Program-made: the position numbers and the translations under genes | The notes under the pieces: generated by a model | Databases searched by the model: none | The model's input: only the letters and a program-made list of their open reading frames with translations | Told to the model about the DNA's origin: nothing | Shown: positions 58,147-64,000 of the stretch, one piece after another | Layout: the number at the start of each line of letters is the position of its first letter | Numbering within the stretch: the first letter of the stretch is position 1 | NCBI GenBank assembly: GCA_964384965.1 | Contig: CAYLLR010000001.1 | Location: forward strand, 1-64,000 | DNA: 64,000 nucleotides | Reading direction: 5' to 3' | Origin: GW2011-AR1 sp964384965 | GTDB taxonomy: Archaea > Nanobdellota > Nanobdellia > Pacearchaeales > GW2011-AR1

Positions 58147-58809
58147 TTATTTCCTGTCCTTAAAATTGGGTTCAATTGACTGGCTGACAACTTTCTTTAT
58201 TCCTTCTTTAGTTATTGTAAAGATATCTATTCCATATCCTGATCCAATGTCTCTTTGGGTTGAAGATTTTAGTGCTTCCTTTGCAAGTTCAATACCCTCT
58301 TTAATGTCCATTTCTTTTTTATATTGTCTTTCTAATAATCCTAATACATATGGCATTCCGGATCCAAAGTTAGCATCATAATCTTTAACTTTTACAACAC
58401 TTCCTGCGGGTTCAATAGTGTAGAGTTCCGTAGTTCCATCCTCATTGAATCCTCCTAATAAAAATCCCGCTTGTTGAGGAATCATTGAAGGCTGTCTTAT
58501 TCCATTATAGCTAATATTTGCAAGTAAACTTGAAGCTTGTTGCACGGTTGGTCTTGATTTTGATTTTAATTCTTTTAATTTGAGTTCTGCTGAAAGAATT
58601 TTTGGAACCCTTTGAGCATCAGAAACCATTCCCGTAAACGAAATGAGAAGATATTCGTTTATTAAAATAGTTTTTGGATAATCTTTTCCCACAACCAGAT
58701 TTCCTGCTGTAATTTGTCTATCACTTGCCATTACGATTCCATTTTTGCAAACTATCCCAAGGATTGTTGTCCCTGTCTTCAAAATATTTTTTTTAAAATC
58801 TTCATCCAT
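58147..58809 (-). CDS. psmB: 20S proteasome beta subunit
   Basis: A 13-residue propeptide (MDEDFKKNILKTG) precedes the nucleophile T14 in TTILGIVCKNGIVMASDRQITAG; the catalytic Asp (D30) and Lys are in place, as is GSGMPYVLGLLE. It forms the two inner rings of the proteasome. No alpha subunit is in the window. A TTATAAAT box lies about 26 nt upstream. First gene of a psmB-fttA pair. Confidence 0.94.
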   Translation of the reverse strand: MDEDFKKNILKTGTTILGIVCKNGIVMASDRQITAGNLVVGKDYPKTILINEYLLISFTGMVSDAQRVPKILSAELKLKELKSKSRPTVQQASSLLANISYNGIRQPSMIPQQAGFLLGGFNEDGTTELYTIEPAGSVVKVKDYDANFGSGMPYVLGLLERQYKKEMDIKEGIELAKEALKSSTQRDIGSGYGIDIFTITKEGIKKVVSQSIEPNFKDRK

Positions 58810-58896
58810 TTTTCTAATAAAATTTTAGAATTTATAACCTTTTGGGGAATGGAGAATTTATAAAGATTTCGGATTTTATATTTGAGTAATCTTTAA

Positions 58897-60942
58897 TTAT
58901 TCTTTTTTGCTTATTCCATACTCTTTTTTTAGTTTTATAACGTTTTCAACAAATCCTTCAATTTTTTGTTCGTGAGAAACAATAATCAATTGTTTGACTT
59001 TAAGTTGTTCTAAGACGCCCCTCATTTTGTCAAGTTGTTGCTCACTAAATCCGTCTGTTGGTTCGTCTAAGATCATTAAATCTTTGGTTTTTATTTTGCT
59101 CATAAGAGAATTTATAACTTGGTTTAATGCAAGCCTATAAGCAAGTGCAATGGCTGTTCTTTCGCCGCCCGAGAGGTAAGCGTAATCCAGTTCGTAATCC
59201 TGCTGCTCAATTATAGGGGTAAAGTCGTCTGAAAGTCGAACTATAAATTGGTCAGAGACAAGAGTTTGAAACCAATCTGAAAAAAGTCTTGAAAATTCAT
59301 TTTTTAAAGAGGCCATTACGTTTTTTTCTAAAAATGAAATAACAGGAATAAATTTTTTATTTATCCAATTTTCAAGTTCGCTAATGTATTTTAATTTTTT
59401 ATTTATTTTTTCAATTTTAGAAACCTTCTCTTTTAATTCCAAAATTGATTTAGAGTACATTTCAATTTCTTTTTTTATTTCTGCAACTTTTATTTCTGAA
59501 ATTTTTTCTTGTTTAAGAGATTCTTTTAATTCTTTTTCTTTCTCATTAAAAATGGTTTCAAATTTTGCAAGTTTAAATAAATCTTCATTTAGGGATTTAA
59601 TATGGTTTTTTAAAAGATTCGTATCTTTTTTCAAAAATTCATTTTCATTTTTTAGTTCGTTTAACTTGGATTTTTTTTGTGTTATCCCTTCAAGTTTCAT
59701 TTTTAAAATTTTTAAATCTGTTAATTTTTCTTCATCTGAAGAAATTTTTAGTTTTACTTCTTTAATTTTTTCAAAGATTTCTTTTTCTTTATTTTCAAGC
59801 TCTTCAATTTTTCTTTTGGAGAAAGATATCTCATTGTAAGTTTTATTTAAGACATTTGCCCTATACACCGCGTCGACTTCTTGTTGGCATGTTGGACAAA
59901 CTTTCAAATCTGACATTGTATCGTGGAGTTTTTTATTTTCTTGACATTTTCTTTTTAGACTTTCAATTTCTGAACTTATTTTTAAAATTTTTTTATTGAG
60001 GTCTTCTTCTTCTACTACCATCTCTATAATTTTTTTTTCTATTTTTTCAAATTGACTTTCATTGAAATTTAAACTTTCAAAATTTTTTATTTCGGATTCA
60101 ATTTCTTTTATTTGTTTCTCATTTACCAATAAATTATCCTTCTTGGAGATAATCATTATTTTTGATTTTTCAATTTCCTGTTTTATTTTATTTCTTCTTT
60201 CAACTTTTTTGGAAATTTCTTCTTTTTCCAGTTCTATTTTTTTTCTATTTTGGGTTTTTAATCGAAATTCCTCTTCCAAAACCTTTGTACTTTTTTTCAT
60301 TTTAAGAAGTTCATTTTCTTTATTTGAAATTTCTTTTTTGTCTTCTTCCAGATTGGAAGTGATGCCTTCCATTAACCTTTTTTCTTCTCTAAGTTTAAGC
60401 CTGAGAAGAGAGGCATTTTCCAAGATTGTTTTATATTTATCAATCCCAAAAACGTGCCTTAACGTATTTACTCTCATTTCGGAGTCTTCTAAAATTATTT
60501 CTTTCATTTCTTCTTGAGGGGTGTAAACTGTAAATTTGTATAAAATATTTTGTTTTTTTGAAAATTCTTGAGGATAATTTAAAATTTCTAAAACTTTTTG
60601 CTTTATTTCACTTACAGAAAGCTCCTCTTTTTTTCCATCAATAGAAATGGCACAATAATCCTGAGAGATAGTTTTTCCTCTTTTTAATTTTCTTTCGATT
60701 AAAATATTCTTTTCCTCTATCTCAAATTCTAAGATAACTTTCCCTTCATCTTTTCCATTTTTTAAGAGGGCTGAACCTCTTTGTCCAGGTTGCAATCCAA
60801 ATAACCCAAACTCAATTGCTAAAAGTACGGAAGTTTTTCCTGAACCGATGTCTCCAGATAAAAGTATTGAACCGGGGGTAAAAACAATCTCTTCGTAATC
60901 GTAACTTCTAATATTTTCTAAAATTATTTTTTTTATTATCAT
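58897..60942 (-). CDS. rad50: DNA repair ATPase Rad50 (short coiled coil)
   Basis: Walker A LLSGDIGSGKTSVLLAIEFGLFG (about 28-50), zinc hook CPTC (C349, C352), signature YLSGGERTAIALAYRLALN (about 591-608) and Walker B LMILDEPTDGFSEQQL are all present. At 681 residues it is shorter than archaeal Rad50 (commonly 850-900), so the coiled arms are reduced. It works with Mre11 on DNA ends. Its start overlaps the mre11 stop by four bases. Confidence 0.93.
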   Translation of the reverse strand: MIIKKIILENIRSYDYEEIVFTPGSILLSGDIGSGKTSVLLAIEFGLFGLQPGQRGSALLKNGKDEGKVILEFEIEEKNILIERKLKRGKTISQDYCAISIDGKKEELSVSEIKQKVLEILNYPQEFSKKQNILYKFTVYTPQEEMKEIILEDSEMRVNTLRHVFGIDKYKTILENASLLRLKLREEKRLMEGITSNLEEDKKEISNKENELLKMKKSTKVLEEEFRLKTQNRKKIELEKEEISKKVERRNKIKQEIEKSKIMIISKKDNLLVNEKQIKEIESEIKNFESLNFNESQFEKIEKKIIEMVVEEEDLNKKILKISSEIESLKRKCQENKKLHDTMSDLKVCPTCQQEVDAVYRANVLNKTYNEISFSKRKIEELENKEKEIFEKIKEVKLKISSDEEKLTDLKILKMKLEGITQKKSKLNELKNENEFLKKDTNLLKNHIKSLNEDLFKLAKFETIFNEKEKELKESLKQEKISEIKVAEIKKEIEMYSKSILELKEKVSKIEKINKKLKYISELENWINKKFIPVISFLEKNVMASLKNEFSRLFSDWFQTLVSDQFIVRLSDDFTPIIEQQDYELDYAYLSGGERTAIALAYRLALNQVINSLMSKIKTKDLMILDEPTDGFSEQQLDKMRGVLEQLKVKQLIIVSHEQKIEGFVENVIKLKKEYGISKKE

Positions 60943-62102
60943 TCTATATTCAAAATTTTTTTTGATTCTTCTAAAAGTCTGGTATTAAACGAATCGACGG
61001 TTTCTCCTTCTTGTTTTTCAATTGAGAGAGTGTTTATTAAAAGTGGGATAAATTTATTAAATTGAGAGGGGTTTTCGTCAGAATATTTTTTTATTGTTTC
61101 TTCTTCCAGGTTAGTTTTGTTTTTTATTTCAATGTCAAGTTCCATGTCTTTTGATTTTAAATCACGAGTGTTTTTCAGGAAGAAATATGCCCCCTTTTCA
61201 AAACAAAAATTTTCAACTTTTTCCAGTTTAATGTCTGAAATTTTTTGGTTGTCAAGTTCTCCTGAAATTCTAAGCAAAACCAATTTATCTTTTAAATTTC
61301 TTTTTTGTAATTCTTCAATTATCTCTTCATTTGTAATCAGGGAATTTTTCACTTCAATGTTTACAATTTCAATTTCTTTTAATTTAATTTCAATTTTTTC
61401 GAAAGAATCCCCAAGTTCAGTATTAACAATGTAAAAACTTCCACATTCAAGAGTTTCCAATTCTTGAAAATTATTTGGGAAAACTGGTCCAGGATAAACG
61501 AGGTTTTTATATCTGAAATCGACGTGAATATGCCCAAGTGCGTAATAATTTGCTTCGGGGAGATTATCTGCTTCGACGCATTCAATTGGAAGAACTCCTC
61601 TGACTTTATCCATTGTTGTATGAAGCATTAAAATTTTAAACATTCCGGGAGCGTCATCCAATTTTATTTTTTTTATATCTCCTACTTCAAGACCGGATTT
61701 TTTTCCAGGATAACCATAGAATGCAATTCCTTTATGGATTGTGGGTATTAACAAAATTTCATCATCTTTAAATTCTGCTTTAAAAATATTTTTACAAAAT
61801 CCTGCTTTTTCTAAAACATCTAAAAAGGTTTTTCCTGAAACAGAATAATCGTGTGAGCCAGCAATAATGAAAACCGGTATTTTTGCGTCTTTTAATTTTT
61901 TGAATTCCGCAAATGTTTCCTTTAATGTTTCGATTGGAGGATAAGCGGAATCAAATAGGTCCCCTGCAATTAATATAAACTCAACTTTTCTTTCAATACA
62001 AGTTTGAACAACTTTTTGGAATGCAAGAAAATTTAAATCCTGCATTGGACCTGGTCTCCATCCTCCAAGATGAACATCTGCAAAATGCGCGAAATTTACC
62101 AT
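60939..62102 (-). CDS. mre11: DNA double-strand break nuclease Mre11
   Basis: Calcineurin-like motifs: FADVHLGGW (D9, H11), AGDLFDSAYPP, GSHDYSVSG, MLHTTMDK, and LGHIHVDF. The C-terminal capping and Rad50-binding region is about 240-387. It resects DNA ends with Rad50. The herA-nurA genes that often join this operon in archaea are not present. Confidence 0.92.
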   Translation of the reverse strand: MVNFAHFADVHLGGWRPGPMQDLNFLAFQKVVQTCIERKVEFILIAGDLFDSAYPPIETLKETFAEFKKLKDAKIPVFIIAGSHDYSVSGKTFLDVLEKAGFCKNIFKAEFKDDEILLIPTIHKGIAFYGYPGKKSGLEVGDIKKIKLDDAPGMFKILMLHTTMDKVRGVLPIECVEADNLPEANYYALGHIHVDFRYKNLVYPGPVFPNNFQELETLECGSFYIVNTELGDSFEKIEIKLKEIEIVNIEVKNSLITNEEIIEELQKRNLKDKLVLLRISGELDNQKISDIKLEKVENFCFEKGAYFFLKNTRDLKSKDMELDIEIKNKTNLEEETIKKYSDENPSQFNKFIPLLINTLSIEKQEGETVDSFNTRLLEESKKILNIE

Positions 62103-62191
62103 CTTAAAAACGTTCCTATATCCTTAAAATATCGAAAAGGTATATAAAGATGATTGAAGAAAAATATATATTTAATCTCTTAGTTTAGAAA

Positions 62192-62890
62192 ATGAAACCT
62201 AAAACGGTAAATCTTAAGCTTAAAGAAATCAATCACTTGGGAGAGGATTTAAGAGTTTTAGTTTTTAAGTTGAATGAAGTCATCGATTTTGAAGCAGGAC
62301 AATATCTTTCAATAATTTTTGAGAAGAATGGGGAAAAAATTGTTAGGTCTTATTCTATTATATCTTCTCCGGAAGAGAAAAATTTGGTAAAGCTATTTAT
62401 AAAAAGAATTCATGGAGGGCCTGGATCAAATTTTTTATTTAACCTTCAATTAGGAGATGAGATTAAATGTTTAATTCCCCTCGGAAAATTTGTTTTGGAA
62501 AAAAATTCATTAAAAAAAGATTTAATTTTTATTGGGAATGGAACGGGGGTTTCTCCACTTTTGAGCATGATTTTTCATCTTTTAAATCATAATTTCAAGA
62601 AAAAAATTTATCTAATATCTGGTTTTAAGAGAAAGGAAAATATTCCAGAAAAAGATTTGTTGACTAAGTTTGAAAAAAAACATAAAAATTTCAAACATTA
62701 TAATATTTTGAGTAAAGAGGATTCTTGCTTAAAAGGACACATTCAAGATTATCTTGAAGAATTAATTCCAAAAAAGTTCAAAGGGGATTTTTATCTTTGT
62801 GGATTAAGGAAAATGGTCGAAGAAATAAGGAGAAAATTAATTGAAATGGGATTTGAAGAAAAGAGAGTTCATTTTGAAAAGTATGATTAA
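62192..62890 (+). CDS. FAD/NAD(P)-binding oxidoreductase of the ferredoxin-NADP reductase family
   Basis: The FAD site RSYSIISSPEE (about 54-64), a second piece GGPGSNFLFNLQLGDEI, and the NAD(P) site FIGNGTGVSPLLSMIFHLL (about 115-133) place it in the FNR superfamily; DFYLCGLRKMVEEIRRKLIEMGF closes the fold. It has no C-terminal [2Fe-2S] domain or PyrK-type Cys cluster. It shuttles electrons between NAD(P)H and an unknown partner. A TATATATTTAAT box lies at the leaderless distance. Confidence 0.8.
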   Translation: MKPKTVNLKLKEINHLGEDLRVLVFKLNEVIDFEAGQYLSIIFEKNGEKIVRSYSIISSPEEKNLVKLFIKRIHGGPGSNFLFNLQLGDEIKCLIPLGKFVLEKNSLKKDLIFIGNGTGVSPLLSMIFHLLNHNFKKKIYLISGFKRKENIPEKDLLTKFEKKHKNFKHYNILSKEDSCLKGHIQDYLEELIPKKFKGDFYLCGLRKMVEEIRRKLIEMGFEEKRVHFEKYD

Positions 62891-62926
62891 ACTTTAAAAC
62901 TCTGAAATCTTTTCATAAATCATAGA

Positions 62927-63475
62927 ATGAAAAAAATTTATATAATTCATGGATGGGGTTTTGATTCAAATATACCTTGGATTAACTGGCTTGAAGGAGA
63001 ATTAAAAGGAAGGGGGTTCGAAGTTCATTCTTTTGATATGCCAAATACGCCAGAACCAAAAATAGAGGAGTGGGTTAAATACCTTGAAAAAAATGTTTTA
63101 GAGATTAGTGAAGAAACTTTTTTTATCGGTCATAGCATTGGATGTCAAACAATTATGAGGTTTTTAGAAAAAATTCACAAGCATATAAGAATTGGAGGGT
63201 GTGTTTTTGTTGCACCTTGGTTAAATTTAGTGGATTTCAAAGGGAAGGAATTGGAAATAGCTCACCCCTGGATTAATAACAAGATAGATTTCGAAAGGGT
63301 TCTCGACCACACCGGAAATTTTTCTTGTATTTTTTCGACTAACGACCCCTACGTTTCCGTCAAGGAGTGGAAAAAATTTGAGGTCAATCTTGGGGCAAAA
63401 ATCATTATTAAAAAAGATGAAAAACATTTTGAAAATGTAAAAAAAATTCCGGAAATTTTAAATGAGCTCAAATAA
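62927..63475 (+). CDS. RBBP9/YdeN-family serine hydrolase
   Basis: IYIIHGWGFDSNIPWINWL and the nucleophile elbow FIGHSIGCQTIMRFL (Ser at about residue 69) define the alpha/beta-hydrolase; FSTNDPYVSVKEW supplies the Asp and KKDEKHFENVKKIPEIL the His. Substrates of the family are largely unknown. It converges with the methyltransferase gene, 3' ends overlapping by eight bases. Confidence 0.85.
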   Translation: MKKIYIIHGWGFDSNIPWINWLEGELKGRGFEVHSFDMPNTPEPKIEEWVKYLEKNVLEISEETFFIGHSIGCQTIMRFLEKIHKHIRIGGCVFVAPWLNLVDFKGKELEIAHPWINNKIDFERVLDHTGNFSCIFSTNDPYVSVKEWKKFEVNLGAKIIIKKDEKHFENVKKIPEILNELK

Positions 63476-64000
63476 ATAATTCCCAAACTTCTAATTTTTC
63501 AAAGAAAAGTTTTTTCTCCCCAACTAACTTTTTTTTATAATTTTTCCAACTAATTTTTTTTGTAAGGGAAGAAATTAATAGAAAGATTTTTCCATCCTTA
63601 TTCAGATGTTTCTTTGCTTGAATTAAGAACCTATTGATTATTTCCCCTCCATTTTTCCCTCCCGACGTGGCTAAAGAGGATTTTTTATCTTCACGTTTGT
63701 CTTTGGGCAAATAAGGGGGATTAAAAATTATAATATCAAATTTTTCTTTTATATTTGAAAATAAATCCGATTCGAAAACTTTAAAATTTTTTCTTCTACA
63801 AAGATTCACAGAATTTAAATTGATATCCACTCCCAATAATTTTTTTACGCCAATTTTTTTAAGTTTTTCTAATTGAATTCCTGAGCCGACCCCAATTTCT
63901 AAAATCTTTAAGTTTGGATTTTCATGAATCATTCGCGGAATTTTCTTTTCCAGAACATTAGAGAGGAGATATGAATCTTCACTCGGCTCATAAATAGGGT
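63468..64000 (-). CDS. HemK/PrmC-type archaeal methyltransferase (5' partial, cut by window end)
   Basis: SAM motif I ILEIGVGSGIQLEKL and the catalytic NPPY (IIFNPPYLP) mark an N5-glutamine or related methyltransferase. The internal ATG at 63932 is not the start: the frame stays open to the window edge and reads PIYEPSEDSYLLSNVLEKKIPR, which is the conserved N-terminal YEPxEDSxLL block of archaeal HemK2-like enzymes. These methylate the GGQ of release factor aRF1 with Trm112. The first few codons lie outside the window. Confidence 0.85.
   Translation of the reverse strand, partial: PIYEPSEDSYLLSNVLEKKIPRMIHENPNLKILEIGVGSGIQLEKLKKIGVKKLLGVDINLNSVNLCRRKNFKVFESDLFSNIKEKFDIIIFNPPYLPKDKREDKKSSLATSGGKNGGEIINRFLIQAKKHLNKDGKIFLLISSLTKKISWKNYKKKLVGEKKLFFEKLEVWELFI

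Noticed and set aside
59384..60517. Two 151-codon forward frames within rad50
   Set aside because: Ser/Phe-rich shadows of the Lys/Glu-rich coiled coil on the opposite strand.
1..64000. CRISPR arrays, insertion sequences with terminal inverted repeats, rRNA genes
   Set aside because: No regularly spaced repeats, transposase motifs or rRNA signatures were seen in reading through both strands.

Overview
The window reads as an AT-rich archaeal chromosome, most likely a DPANN lineage of the Woesearchaeota/Pacearchaeota kind. The archaeal core is unmistakable: ribosomal proteins L7Ae, S28e, L24e, S24e and S27ae, RNA polymerase Rpo7 with Spt4, Kae1, the archaeal CCA-adding enzyme, the beta-CASP/KH nuclease FttA, a proteasome beta subunit, Mre11/Rad50, an OapB/OapC pair and Dph6. 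The DPANN assignment is inference from compact enzymes, many small orphan genes, bacterial-type gyrase and a minimal Suf system. No database search could be run.

Layout. 1-7 kb is a surface-protein island: the end of a tail-fibre-like S74 chaperone protein, an MNT-HEPN pair, then secreted N-glycosylation-rich proteins, two of which share an exact 282-bp duplicated 3' half. 7-11 kb holds YchF-type GTPase, DUF167, a metallo-beta-lactamase hydrolase followed by a decayed reading frame, ASCH, metallopeptidase, DUF192 and a lysine-rich H1-like protein. 11.6-26 kb is information processing: Kae1, L7Ae-S28e-L24e, gyrB and gyrA separated by four small genes plus a HAD gene, two glycosyltransferase-type genes, KsgA, a PIN protein and Rpo7-Spt4-S24e-S27ae. 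26-32 kb has a candidate H/ACA-like RNA, ScpA, Dph6, three tandem paralogues of unknown function, and tRNA-His with HisRS. 32.6-39 kb holds a CuA cupredoxin/DoxX pair, two large surface proteins, two secreted proteins with Bacteroidota-like features (one with a T9SS-type sorting domain) and a Mrr-like nuclease. 39.6-45.3 kb is a redox region: sufB-sufU-sufC, an HTH_10 regulator and a 2-Cys peroxiredoxin. 45.5-64 kb returns to core functions: a PKD surface protein, Era-like GTPase with OapB/OapC, a double Lrp regulator, Cca, a TrmB operon, a presenilin-type protease, an ITPase, psmB-fttA, mre11-rad50, an FNR-like oxidoreductase, an RBBP9-like hydrolase and a HemK/PrmC-type methyltransferase cut by the window end.

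How it works together. Most promoters carry a TTTATAAA-like box centred about 26 nt before the start codon, implying mainly leaderless transcripts; this was used to choose starts. The most notable regulatory signal is a shared operator, ATATGAA-N6-TTCATAT, fused to the TATA box of both the suf operon and the peroxiredoxin, with a weaker copy in front of the CuA gene. It suggests one redox or metal regulon. A 43-bp copy of the sufB promoter, operator and first codons also lies about 1.46 kb away as an orphan stub.
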